Below, in pieces: positions 45,791 to 54,632 of a stretch of DNA of 64,000 nucleotides (the first letter of the stretch is position 1; every line of letters begins with the position of its first letter). The notes below the pieces were generated by a model. It was not told where the DNA came from. It was given only the letters and a program-made list of their open reading frames with translations, and did no database searches. Both the position numbers and the translations under genes were made by a program. The DNA is from Microcaldota archaeon (GTDB taxonomy: Archaea > Micrarchaeota > Micrarchaeia > Anstonellales > JAHKLY01): positions 157,487 through 221,486 of the forward strand of contig JAHKLY010000002.1 of the NCBI GenBank assembly GCA_020854825.1. Reading direction: 5' to 3'.

Positions 45791-46324
45791 ATGAAAAAAG
45801 TAATATTAGTAGATAAAGACGGCAACCAAATAGGAGAAGAAGAAAAACAAAAAGCACATTTAGAAGGTAAACTACATAGTGCTTTTTCAATTTTAATTTT
45901 TAATAGTAAAAAAGAATTATTAATTCATAAACGAGAACGCAGTAAATATCACTCTGGAGGATTATGGACAAATACTGTTTGTAGCCATCCAAAACCAGGA
46001 GAAAAAATTGAAGATGCAGTAAACAGACGGTTAAAAGAAGAAATGGGATTAACAGCAAAACTTACAGAAATAGGAAAATTTACATATAAAACACAAATAA
46101 AAGATTTAATAGAACACGAGATAGATCATATTTTCATAGGATTTTCAGATGAATTACCAAAACCAGACTCAAAAGAAATTGAAGAGTATAAATATATTTC
46201 AATAAAAGAATTAAAAAAAAATATGCATAATAATCCAAATAAATATACATATTGGTTTAAAATAATAATAAATAACTATGAAAAAGATATCCATACCTTT
46301 ATAAACTCCAAAAATGATAATTAA
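45791..46324 (+). CDS. idi: Isopentenyl-diphosphate isomerase, type I (Nudix)
   Basis: Interconverts IPP and DMAPP for archaeal lipid synthesis. The 177-residue protein starts at ATG 45791 with AGGTGA seven bases ahead. It has the type I signatures: HKRERSKYHSGGLWTNTVCSHP with the catalytic Cys near residue 61, a Nudix box region with GEKIEDAVNRRLKEEMGL near 66-85, and the acidic EHEIDHIFIGF near 108 with metal-binding Glu. Many archaea use the flavin type II enzyme instead; type I is more patchy. Relevant to the IspF-like gene at 28794. Confidence 0.92.
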   Translation: MKKVILVDKDGNQIGEEEKQKAHLEGKLHSAFSILIFNSKKELLIHKRERSKYHSGGLWTNTVCSHPKPGEKIEDAVNRRLKEEMGLTAKLTEIGKFTYKTQIKDLIEHEIDHIFIGFSDELPKPDSKEIEEYKYISIKELKKNMHNNPNKYTYWFKIIINNYEKDIHTFINSKNDN

Positions 46325-46386
46325 AGTAATAAGAATAAACAAAAATTAGTGAAATACTACTTATTTTGTTTTGAATGGTGAATAAA

Positions 46387-47571
46387 ATGATGAATAAATT
46401 AAATACAAAAACTACCCAATCATTAAAAAAAATGGGTTTTGAGAATTTAACAGAAGTACAAAAAAAAGTAATTCCTTTTATATTAGAAGGTAAAGAGGTA
46501 ATCTGTAGAAGTAAAACCGGAACAGGAAAAACAGCTGCTTTTGGAATTGGACTAATAGAACGTTTAGTTGAAGAAAAATCAAAAAAAGGACTAATTATTA
46601 CTCCCACTAGGGAATTAGCTGTTCAGGTTTCAAAAGAATTACACCAAATAGGAAAGATACACAGAATTGAAGTTCTAACTATATATGGAGGGGTTAGTAT
46701 TGATAATCAAATTTCAAACTTAAGACATAACCCAGAAATTGTTGTTGCAACACCTGGAAGATTATTAGATTTAATACAAAGAGGAAATATAAATCCAAAA
46801 AAATTTGATATGGTAATTCTAGACGAAGCAGACATTATGTTAGATATGGGATTTATTGATGACATTGATAAAGTATTACAAATGATTCAACCACCCCCCT
46901 TAATTGCACTTTTTTCAGCAACTGTTGATGAACAAATATTAAATATTGCAAAAAAGTATATGAGAAATTATGAATTTATTGAAATATCAGATATGTCTAA
47001 ACCGATTGAGATAAGCGAAAAAATAATTGATGTAACTAAAAATGAAAAATTTGGTGCATTATTAGATATACTTTTTGAAGATAAAAATAGAAAAACTTTG
47101 ATTTTTTTGAATACAAAACGAGGTGTTGAAAGAGTAGCTGAAAAAATAGAACAAAAAAGATTTAAAGTTGGTACTTTACATGGGAATATGTCTCAAAATA
47201 AAAGAGAATTTGTACTACAGCAATTTAAAGAAAATAAAATAAATATATTAATTGCAACAGATGTAGCTGCTAGAGGAATACACATAAATAACGTAGATTT
47301 AGTTATAAATTTTGATTTGGCTAAAACAGCAAAAACACATTTACATAGAATCGGGAGAACTGGAAGAATGAATCAGAAAGGAAATGCAATTTCATTTAAC
47401 ACTGTAAATGAATTACGTAGTGAATATATCGGTTATTTACCACCTGTTGAAAGTGAATCATATACTTATAAAGAAAGAGGAGAAAATAAACAAAAAAGAA
47501 AAGGAAGAAAACAAGAAAGAAATAAAGGAAATTATAATCCCCAATATGGTGATCCTAATTACTCATATTAA
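46387..47571 (+). CDS. DEAD-box RNA helicase
   Basis: A 394-residue two-domain RNA helicase. I choose ATG 46387 because GGTGA lies 6 bases upstream. Motifs in order: Q-motif region FENLTEVQKKVIPFI, motif I SKTGTGKT near 44, Ia PTRELA, Ib TPGRLLD, II LDEAD near 145, III SAT, then domain 2 with IATDVAARGIH and HRIGRTGR. A short Lys/Arg-rich tail (NKQKRKGRKQERNKG) probably binds RNA. Likely in rRNA processing or mRNA turnover. The last 17 bp overlap the convergent XPD/DinG helicase gene. Confidence 0.95.
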   Translation: MMNKLNTKTTQSLKKMGFENLTEVQKKVIPFILEGKEVICRSKTGTGKTAAFGIGLIERLVEEKSKKGLIITPTRELAVQVSKELHQIGKIHRIEVLTIYGGVSIDNQISNLRHNPEIVVATPGRLLDLIQRGNINPKKFDMVILDEADIMLDMGFIDDIDKVLQMIQPPPLIALFSATVDEQILNIAKKYMRNYEFIEISDMSKPIEISEKIIDVTKNEKFGALLDILFEDKNRKTLIFLNTKRGVERVAEKIEQKRFKVGTLHGNMSQNKREFVLQQFKENKINILIATDVAARGIHINNVDLVINFDLAKTAKTHLHRIGRTGRMNQKGNAISFNTVNELRSEYIGYLPPVESESYTYKERGENKQKRKGRKQERNKGNYNPQYGDPNYSY

Positions 47572-49378
47572 AAAAAGATTCTAAATGATTTCCGATATAT
47601 TCAGATGGAAAATATTCAAAATCTTTTGGAAAGTATCTTTTATATTTCTCCCAATTAAATCTTTCATCTAATAAGATTATTGCACATTTATCTTTATCCC
47701 CCCTTATGCCTCTGCCTGCTGATTGTAATACTTTATTTACTGCAGGTATCATATATGTATATTCATTACCTTTTCCCCCGCCAAATTTTTTATCAAAATA
47801 CTGAACTAGGTGTTTTTTCTCTAAAGAAGGGGGATCTAACGGTATTCCAACAATTAATATTCCTTTTAGCTTGTTATTCTCAAAATCAATACCCTCTGAA
47901 AAGGACCCTCTTTGAACTCCTAATAAGGTTAGTGATTTTTTAGTTTGCATATTCTCCAATACTATTTTTTTATCTTCTTTCTTCCAGTCTGAACTTTCTA
48001 AAACTATTTCATTATGAGAATCAATATAATTTGCAACTTCTTCCATTAATTTATATGATGGAAAAAATACTGCACTATTATCTGGAATATATTCAATAAG
48101 TTCAGACACTGCATACCCTATCTTCTTAAACTCATCTTCATTTCTTTTATGATAAACTGTTGATAATAAATTTGAAGATAAAATTAACCTATTCTCCTTT
48201 GGGAATATTGAACTATACTCCTTAAGTATGGGATTTTCAATTCCAAGTACATCTGCATATACCTTGGGAGGATATAAAGTTCCACTCATCAATATTGAAG
48301 AATGTACTGATGAAAAAATGGGTTGGGTTATATCTGATGGGTCTAATGGAAATAAAGAAATTTCATTTTCTTTTACTATTCTTAAAATATGTTCATTATC
48401 CTTCATCCAAGTAAAAAAGAAATAAAGCATTTCAGATAAATTTAAATATTCAAAATCATTCTCCTTTTTTGAAGAAGCATATTCTTCTGCTTGTTCTAAT
48501 TTTTTAAGAAAACTATCAAAATCAAATTCAGACACAAATGAGTTCTGAAATAATGAATTTATTTTGTTTATCAAATCTTTCTTTTCTATTATCTTTTCTT
48601 TTTTTCCATCAAGAATCTCAAAAATATTTTTAAAAATATTAAACGCCCTTGATAAAACTGGATCTGGTGCATATTCCTTTAATTCTTTTTTACAATTAGA
48701 AATAAGATTTTTAGATAGGGTAAATGTCATTAACTCTCGTGCTCTCTCAGGTAGATTATGTGCTTCATCTACAATTAAAATTATATCTTCTATCCCAATA
48801 TTCATTTTAGATAAAACAATATTTCTAATTGAAGAATCAAAAATATAATTATAATCACATACAAGAACATCTGCATCTATAATTAATTTAGATTCAGCAG
48901 AATGAGGACAAGCACCATATTGTTTGCATATCTCTTTAGCTTCTTCAACATGATAAATATCTTCTTTTAAAGCCATTAAACAAAAACCTTTGACATAACC
49001 ATATGGGCATTTTTTTGCTTTTGTTTGATGATAACAAAAAGAATCAAAATCATTCCTTTTCATATCTTTAGATTCTGATAATAGACACATATGCTGTTTG
49101 TTTATTATATCTGCTACAACTAAATCTAGATTATTTTTTTCTTTTATTAATTTTAAAGTATTAATTGCAATTGTATGCTGGGAGTGTCTAGAAGTTGTAA
49201 AAATTATTTTTTTATCATACTTTTTTGCATATTCTAAAACAGCACTTAAAACAGCTGCTGTTTTTCCTATACCTGTAGGCGCATAAGCTAACAAGGTAGA
49301 TCCCATAAGACAAGCTTCTTTACAATCTTCATAAAACTGTTTCTGAACTGGTCTTATATCTTCAAAAGGAAAAAACAT
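47555..49378 (-). CDS. XPD/DinG-family Fe-S DNA helicase
   Basis: A 607-residue superfamily 2 helicase. I prefer ATG 49378 (MFFPFEDIRPVQKQF) over the upstream GTG. It has Walker A PTGIGKTAAVL near residue 36, the four-cysteine Fe-S region (C in QHMCLLSE, SFCYHQ, KKCPYGYVKGFC, YGACPHS) near 98-155, the DEAH box VDEAHNL near 208 and domain 2 motifs SEGIDFENN and SAGRGIRG. XPD/DinG helicases unwind 5' to 3' in nucleotide-excision repair or R-loop resolution. Complete. The start is 12 bp from the end of dph2. Confidence 0.93.
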   Translation of the reverse strand: MFFPFEDIRPVQKQFYEDCKEACLMGSTLLAYAPTGIGKTAAVLSAVLEYAKKYDKKIIFTTSRHSQHTIAINTLKLIKEKNNLDLVVADIINKQHMCLLSESKDMKRNDFDSFCYHQTKAKKCPYGYVKGFCLMALKEDIYHVEEAKEICKQYGACPHSAESKLIIDADVLVCDYNYIFDSSIRNIVLSKMNIGIEDIILIVDEAHNLPERARELMTFTLSKNLISNCKKELKEYAPDPVLSRAFNIFKNIFEILDGKKEKIIEKKDLINKINSLFQNSFVSEFDFDSFLKKLEQAEEYASSKKENDFEYLNLSEMLYFFFTWMKDNEHILRIVKENEISLFPLDPSDITQPIFSSVHSSILMSGTLYPPKVYADVLGIENPILKEYSSIFPKENRLILSSNLLSTVYHKRNEDEFKKIGYAVSELIEYIPDNSAVFFPSYKLMEEVANYIDSHNEIVLESSDWKKEDKKIVLENMQTKKSLTLLGVQRGSFSEGIDFENNKLKGILIVGIPLDPPSLEKKHLVQYFDKKFGGGKGNEYTYMIPAVNKVLQSAGRGIRGDKDKCAIILLDERFNWEKYKRYFPKDFEYFPSEYIGNHLESFFNMSN

Positions 49379-49395
49379 ATACACACCATTAAATT

Positions 49396-50283
49396 TTACA
49401 TGAAATTTATTAATTCCTCTAATTTATTAATATTAATAATCGGTTTTTCAAACCTTTCATAATCTTCTATAATTCTTGGACATGCAGTATTTATATATGC
49501 GTCAAATAAATTAAAATTCTGTAACGCAATATGATTAATCTCATTGCTTATTAAAATTACTGCGCTTTTTCCTTTTTCTTCTAATTTCTTTTTAGCTTCT
49601 TCTGCACCTTGTAAATTAAACTGCCCAATTTTTGTTGATACTAAAATACCAAATGCCTTTGCTTCGCTTGATTTTAATAACGCGCCTTGTAATTTTTTAT
49701 TATACTGTTGTATTTCATCATTTACTCTTTTGAATTCTCCATTTGGACTTATAATAAAAACAGGAATTTCATAATTTAATGTTAAATAATGAAACTTTCC
49801 CCCTCCAATATATAAAACACATTCTATTTTATCTAATATTTCATCTATTGCTCCTGTGTCGCATCCAAGAACCTGTCCTTTGTAAAAACATTTCGGACCT
49901 TTCCCTATAAAAATTTCTTTATGATTTTTTTCTAATACTTGTTTTATCTCATCTAATTGATGAATATACTGTACTGTTGTTATTAAACCTATTTTTGTAA
50001 AATTCTTTATTCTTCCTAAATGCTTTTTTATAAGTTCTAAATCAATATCTTGATGAAATTCTTTATATTCAACTGGTATTTCTGTCTTACCTACAAAAGG
50101 TGCATGACCATAATGTATAATTTTGTCTGCTTTTACTTTTTTAGCTTCATCAATAGCTAAATCACATGCGCCATAACAGCTTGCGCTGGATACAAACACT
50201 TCATTGCCTTGTTTTTCCAATTCTTTCTGCTCCTCAAGCGCTTTTGATTTAAGGCCTTCTGGAAACTGGAGTAATATGCGCAT
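49396..50283 (-). CDS. dph2: Diphthamide synthesis enzyme Dph2
   Basis: Radical-SAM-like 4Fe-4S enzyme that transfers 3-amino-3-carboxypropyl to a histidine of elongation factor 2. I start at ATG 50283 (MRILLQFPEGLKSKA), because TTTATAAA at about 50308-50315 (minus-strand TATA) fits a leaderless start; the longer frame is unlikely. The 295-residue protein has the three spaced cluster cysteines: SCYGACD near residue 41, GCDTGAI near 144 and NTACPRIIEDY near 267. Family length is normal (archaeal Dph2 about 330). Confidence 0.93.
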   Translation of the reverse strand: MRILLQFPEGLKSKALEEQKELEKQGNEVFVSSASCYGACDLAIDEAKKVKADKIIHYGHAPFVGKTEIPVEYKEFHQDIDLELIKKHLGRIKNFTKIGLITTVQYIHQLDEIKQVLEKNHKEIFIGKGPKCFYKGQVLGCDTGAIDEILDKIECVLYIGGGKFHYLTLNYEIPVFIISPNGEFKRVNDEIQQYNKKLQGALLKSSEAKAFGILVSTKIGQFNLQGAEEAKKKLEEKGKSAVILISNEINHIALQNFNLFDAYINTACPRIIEDYERFEKPIININKLEELINFM

Positions 50284-50340
50284 ATTAAGAATTTGTGGGG
50301 TTTTATTTATAAAGGCTTTTAGAGAGTACATTTCCGGCTT

Positions 50341-50487
50341 TTAATATTTTGACCAAACTTCATCCTCTTTTGGATTATCCCAAACTTCTTTTAATGCAGA
50401 TTCTGAAGCCAAATATACAAATCTATCAAATTCTTTATCTTCTATTGATTTATTTTTTTTATGATTTATTTTCTGTGTATCTCTCAT
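50341..50487 (-). CDS. Small antitoxin-like protein (48 aa)
   Basis: An unlisted 48-residue frame, ATG at 50487 and TAA at 50341. The sequence is charged, with the C-terminal pattern ASESALKEVWDNPKEDEVW, which resembles the tail of many small VapB/RHH-type or DUF2281-like antitoxins in archaea and bacteria (ALxEvWDNpeDdvW). No toxin gene follows on either side (dph2 downstream, ppsA upstream 17 bp away), so it is an orphan. The upstream T/A-rich leader has no clear GGTGA. Confidence 0.6.
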   Translation of the reverse strand: MRDTQKINHKKNKSIEDKEFDRFVYLASESALKEVWDNPKEDEVWSKY

Positions 50488-50503
50488 TTTAAAAACCAAA
50501 AAA

Positions 50504-52900
50504 TTAGATCTTTTCATCCAGCCAGTCGTCTTTATCGCGCATTAAATGCACTCTTGCGTGTTTTAACATCAAAGCGCTTTCAGCGCTTGCTACTATTCTA
50601 CGTGTTCTTTCAATAGTATCTGGATTAACGGACATGGATGTAAATCCATATTCAACTAAACGTTTTGCGAATTCAGGATAAACAGAAGGCGCTTGTCCAC
50701 ATACTGAACATGTAATATTTCTTTTATTACATACTTCTCCTATATGTTTTAAAGATTTTAAAACTGCACTATTTCTCTCATCAAAATCATGTGCTAAACG
50801 CGCATTATCTCTATCAACACCCAATGTCAATTGAGTTAAATCATTTGTACCAACAGAAACTCCATCAATACCTACATCAATAAATTCATCTAATAAAATA
50901 ACTGTTGATGGAACTTCAACCATCATCCAAAGTTTAAAATCTTTAGTTCTAAATAATCCGGTATTATGCATTATTCTTTTAACCTGCATTAATTCTCCTA
51001 CTCTTCTTACAAATGGAATCATTAACCACAAATTTTTTAAATTAAATTCATCTCTGACTTTTTTAATTGCTTCTAGCTCCATCTTAAAAACTTCTGGATC
51101 TGAAACATATCTTGATGCTCCTCTAAAACCCATCATCGGATTTTCTTCATTCATCTCATATTTTTCTCCACCTTTCAAAGATCTATATTCATTTGTTTTA
51201 AAATCTGTAGCTCTATAAACAACAGGTCTTGGATAAAAAGCAGACGCAAATTTTCTTAACTCAATTGCTAAATTATTAATAAATTCTTCTTGTCTATTTT
51301 CATCTACAAATACTCTTGGATGTTCTCCCATGTCTGCAATAATAAATTCAGCTCTTAATAATCCAATACCATCTACATTTTGTTCTGCTATTTCTTCTAC
51401 TCTATCAGAACTTGCTAAATTAACATAAATTTTTGTCCCTGTTATTGGAGAATATCTTTCATTTTTATGGATTTTTTTAATATTCTTATTTTTAATATCT
51501 ACTATTCCTTCATAAACTATGCCTCGTATAGCATCTACTGTTATCTCCATTCCATCACTCAATTTTTTAGTAGCTTCATTAGTTCCCACAATACAGGGTA
51601 TTCCCAATTCTCTTGAAACAATAGCTGCATGAGAAGTAGAACCTCCATGATCTGTTATTATTGCTCCTGCACGTTTCATTGCAGGAACAAAATCTGGTGA
51701 AGTCATAGATGTAACTAATATATCTCCTTTTTCAACTTTATCAATATCTTCATTTGAAGGAGTTAATTTTACTTTACCAAAATAAATTCCTGGTGATGCT
51801 CCTAAACCCTTTAATAAAACCTCCCCTACTACTCCTTCAGGTGCATAATATGAAGGACTATCTTCCTCCTCATAATATAAAGAATACTTGCCATCAGTAT
51901 CTGCTAAAGAGTCTAATAGATTGGAAATTTCATCTTTATTTTCATCTAATGTTGTTATTGGTCTTGATTGAACTATATATAATCTATCATTTTCAAATGC
52001 CCATTCTATATCTTGTGGAACTCCATAGTGTTTTTCTATTTTTCTGCAAATTTTTGCTAGTTCAATTATTTGCGCATCAGATAGTTTTTGTACATCTTGT
52101 TCTGCAGAAACAATATCTACATTTTCGTTTTTTCCATTAAATAAAACCGTTTTCCAAGTTTGATGAGCAATATACCTTTCCTTAATTTCTAAACTATCTT
52201 TTGTAATAGAATACCTATCTGGAGTTAACGCCCCAGAAACAACTGCTTCTCCTAATCCATACGCTCCTTCTATCTGTATACTATTCTTATCTTGGGATAT
52301 TGGATCAACAGTAAATGCCACACCTGCAACTTCAGATTGAACCATTTTTTGTACTACTGCCGATAATCCTACATTTAAATGATCAAATTTATTTTCTGTC
52401 CTATAAAAAATAGCTCTTGATTCAAAAAGTGATGCCCAACAATCCTTGACTGATTGAACTACATCTTCTGGACCTTGAATATTCAAAAACGTTGATTGTT
52501 GACCTGCAAATGAAAATCCTGCAAGGTCTTCAGCAGTTGCACTAGATCTAACAGCAACATACACTTGTTCTCCATATTTTTGACACAATTTATTATATGC
52601 ATCCATTATCTCTGTTTTAATATTCTCTGGGATTTTTCCTGCTAAAATTGCGTTTTTAATAAAAACAGATGCCTCATTTAATTTTTTAGTATCATGAACA
52701 TTTAAATCTTGAGTATATTCTTTTATTATACTTTCAATATTATTTAATTTTATAAATTCAAAATATGCTCCACTCGATACACAAAAACCATCTGGTATTG
52801 GAAATTCATTATTAATCATTTCACCTAAATTAGCTCCTTTACCCCCAACTTCTTCAATGTCTTTTTTATGAATTTCCTTAAACCAATAAATATTTTTCAT
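50504..52900 (-). CDS. ppsA: Phosphoenolpyruvate synthase
   Basis: Converts pyruvate, ATP and water to PEP, AMP and phosphate, opening gluconeogenesis. I start at ATG 52900 (MKNIYWFKEIHKKDI), preceded by AAGGTGT; the longer frame adds an implausible hydrophobic stretch. The 798-residue protein has the N-terminal ATP-binding domain (GGKGANLGEM, VRSSATAEDLAGFSFAGQQSTFLN), the mobile phosphohistidine domain (GGSTSHAAIVSRELGIPCIVG near 430) and the C-terminal barrel (MMGFRGASRY, GTNDLTQLTLGVDRD, CSVCGQAPS). Full-length. It ends 17 bp before a small antitoxin-like gene. Confidence 0.96.
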   Translation of the reverse strand: MKNIYWFKEIHKKDIEEVGGKGANLGEMINNEFPIPDGFCVSSGAYFEFIKLNNIESIIKEYTQDLNVHDTKKLNEASVFIKNAILAGKIPENIKTEIMDAYNKLCQKYGEQVYVAVRSSATAEDLAGFSFAGQQSTFLNIQGPEDVVQSVKDCWASLFESRAIFYRTENKFDHLNVGLSAVVQKMVQSEVAGVAFTVDPISQDKNSIQIEGAYGLGEAVVSGALTPDRYSITKDSLEIKERYIAHQTWKTVLFNGKNENVDIVSAEQDVQKLSDAQIIELAKICRKIEKHYGVPQDIEWAFENDRLYIVQSRPITTLDENKDEISNLLDSLADTDGKYSLYYEEEDSPSYYAPEGVVGEVLLKGLGASPGIYFGKVKLTPSNEDIDKVEKGDILVTSMTSPDFVPAMKRAGAIITDHGGSTSHAAIVSRELGIPCIVGTNEATKKLSDGMEITVDAIRGIVYEGIVDIKNKNIKKIHKNERYSPITGTKIYVNLASSDRVEEIAEQNVDGIGLLRAEFIIADMGEHPRVFVDENRQEEFINNLAIELRKFASAFYPRPVVYRATDFKTNEYRSLKGGEKYEMNEENPMMGFRGASRYVSDPEVFKMELEAIKKVRDEFNLKNLWLMIPFVRRVGELMQVKRIMHNTGLFRTKDFKLWMMVEVPSTVILLDEFIDVGIDGVSVGTNDLTQLTLGVDRDNARLAHDFDERNSAVLKSLKHIGEVCNKRNITCSVCGQAPSVYPEFAKRLVEYGFTSMSVNPDTIERTRRIVASAESALMLKHARVHLMRDKDDWLDEKI

Positions 52901-53022
52901 GCATACACCTTGTATTATAACAAAGATTAGATTTAAAATTCTGTTGTACATATAAAAAAATGACTTTTGGGTAAGAGATAACATTTAAATACATATACCT
53001 ATTTAAATATTTTACAATTTTT

Positions 53023-53160
53023 GGGCTCGTAACTCAGCTAATCTAAAATTAATTTATTTTAGGTCTGAAATGGTAGAGTGGCTGGCTTTTAACCAGTAAG
53101 TCGAGGGTTCAATGACCTTTTTCTTTAAAGAAATTGGTGGAACAGATCCCTTCGGGCCCG
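53023..53160 (+). tRNA. tRNA-Lys(TTT) with introns in D-loop and T-loop
   Basis: Acceptor GGGCTCG (53023-53029) pairs with CGGGCCC (53153-53159); discriminator G at 53160, no CCA encoded. The anticodon arm GCTGG-CTTTTAA-CCAGT (53081-53097) is uninterrupted, anticodon TTT at 53088-53090. The D-loop intron (53040-53070, 31 nt) forms a textbook bulge-helix-bulge: helix TCAG/CTGA, bulges CTA and AAT, inner 9-bp stem. The T-loop intron (about 53113-53145, 33 nt) uses helix GTTC/GAAC with bulges AAT and AGA. Removal gives D-loop AGCTTGGTA, T-loop TTCAAAT and a 74-nt tRNA. A TATA-like ATTTAAATATT lies about 20-25 bp upstream. Confidence 0.92.
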
Positions 53161-53208
53161 CTTTTTATTTATAGAAATCATTATAAAGTTCCTAGGAGAT
53201 AATTAAAT

Positions 53209-53817
53209 ATGGAAATAGAATTCAAAGATAGAGAAATAATTTGTAATAAAAATTTTCTAAATTTAGATAAATTTACTTTTGATTTTTGTTCTGTCTTAAA
53301 TCAAACAAAAATAAATTATGTAATTATTTCGGGGTATATACCTGTATTTTTTGGAAGAAACAGAACCTCTGAAGATATAGATATGTTTATTGATAAAATC
53401 CCATTGGAGGAATTCAAAGAAATTTGGGAAAAATTAAAAACTAATAATTTTGAATGTATAAACACAAAAGATTATGAAAAAGCATATTCTTCTTATTTAT
53501 GTAATGGAGATTCAATAAGATTTGCATTAAAAAATACGTTTATACCAAATATAGAAATAAAATTTAGAAAAAAGATATTAGATAAAAAAGCTATGGATGA
53601 AAAAATAAAAATTATTTCAAATGATAAAATAACTTATTTTGGCCCATTAGAATTACAAATCGTATATAAATTATTTTTAGATTCAGAGAAAGATATTGAA
53701 GATGCAAGATTCTTATTTAAGCTTTTTAAAAATAAATTAAAAAAAGAAGAAATAAAAAAAATAAGTAACTATTTAAATGTTAAAAACAAATTACATTCAA
53801 TTGGGTGGGAAGAATGA
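53209..53817 (+). CDS. Nucleotidyltransferase-like protein (AbiEii/MNT superfamily-like)
   Basis: A 202-residue soluble protein. The segment NYVIISGYIPVFFGRNRTSEDIDMFID near residues 35-62 matches the GG/GS...R(T/S)xDID core of pol-beta-type nucleotidyltransferases, and NIEIKFR near 115 supplies a third strand. This fold is used by AbiEii-type toxins and by minimal nucleotidyltransferases. The stop overlaps the ATG of a 47-residue gene (ATGA), suggesting a two-gene unit. GGAGAT precedes the ATG. Whether it is a toxin or a modification enzyme is not decided by sequence. Confidence 0.7.
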   Translation: MEIEFKDREIICNKNFLNLDKFTFDFCSVLNQTKINYVIISGYIPVFFGRNRTSEDIDMFIDKIPLEEFKEIWEKLKTNNFECINTKDYEKAYSSYLCNGDSIRFALKNTFIPNIEIKFRKKILDKKAMDEKIKIISNDKITYFGPLELQIVYKLFLDSEKDIEDARFLFKLFKNKLKKEEIKKISNYLNVKNKLHSIGWEE

Positions 53818-53957
53818 ATATTGATTTGGAAGAATTAAAAAAAGATAAAGAAAAGAATTTTCAAGATAGATTAAAATTTATTGATGAGTATGTAGAATGG
53901 CTCAAAAAAACACCAAATGATGTCTGGTCGAAACAACAAAAAAAAGCTTTAGAATAA
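53814..53957 (+). CDS. Small charged protein (47 aa) coupled to nucleotidyltransferase-like gene
   Basis: ATG 53814 overlaps the upstream stop (ATGA). The 47 residues form one or two charged helices (DLEELKKDKEKNFQDRLKFIDEYVEWLKK) and end TPNDVWSKQQKKALE. The tight coupling makes it a candidate partner, for example an antitoxin or adaptor, of the nucleotidyltransferase-like protein. It ends 12 bp before the fibrillarin gene, so all three may share a transcript. Confidence 0.65.
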   Translation: MNIDLEELKKDKEKNFQDRLKFIDEYVEWLKKTPNDVWSKQQKKALE

Positions 53958-53969
53958 TAGGTAATTAAA

Positions 53970-54632
53970 ATGGAAAAAATAATAGAAAAATTCCCAGAAG
54001 TATTTGAGATAAATGGAAAAATTGCTACTAAAAACTTAATTAAAGGTAATCCTGTATATGGTGAAAGGATAGTTAACATAAATAATACAGAATATAGATT
54101 TTGGGATCCTAACAGAAGTAAATTATGTGCTGCAATTAAAAAAGGTTTACAAAATATATACTTAAAAAAAGGAGATACAATCTTATATTTAGGAGCTGCG
54201 ACAGGAACTACCTCATCACATATTGCAGACATAATTGGTGAAAAAGGAATTGAATACTGTATTGAGTTTGCACCAATATCTTTTAGAAAATTAATACCCA
54301 TTTGTGAAAAAAGAACAAATATGATACCTATAATGGGAGATGCAAGAAAACCAGATATATATAAAGACGTAGGAAAAGTTGATATTGTATATGAAGATGT
54401 GGCTCAACCAGATTTAGGAGAAATTTTATTAACTAATTGTAGATATTTCTTAAAAAAAGGAGGGTATGCAATGCTTGCAGTTAAATCACAAAGTATTGAT
54501 GTAACTAAAAATCCTGAAGATATTTACAAAAAAACCATAAAACAATTACAAAAGGAACTAAAAATTATTGAAACTATTATTTTAGATCCTTATGAAAAAG
54601 ACCACATGTTTATTGTAGCACAAAAACTTTAA
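53970..54632 (+). CDS. flpA: Fibrillarin-like rRNA/tRNA 2'-O-methyltransferase
   Basis: The catalytic subunit of the C/D-box sRNP that 2'-O-methylates rRNA and tRNA. The 220-residue protein has the fibrillarin N-domain (VYGERIVNINNTEYRFWDPNRSKLCAAI), the SAM motif YLGAATGTTSSHIAD near residue 73, VYEDVAQPD near 141 and MLAVKSQSID near 171. Complete, no eukaryotic GAR domain. Its stop overlaps the convergent ZIP transporter by 4 bp. A predicted C/D sRNA lies 830 bp downstream (55466-55531). Confidence 0.95.
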   Translation: MEKIIEKFPEVFEINGKIATKNLIKGNPVYGERIVNINNTEYRFWDPNRSKLCAAIKKGLQNIYLKKGDTILYLGAATGTTSSHIADIIGEKGIEYCIEFAPISFRKLIPICEKRTNMIPIMGDARKPDIYKDVGKVDIVYEDVAQPDLGEILLTNCRYFLKKGGYAMLAVKSQSIDVTKNPEDIYKKTIKQLQKELKIIETIILDPYEKDHMFIVAQKL

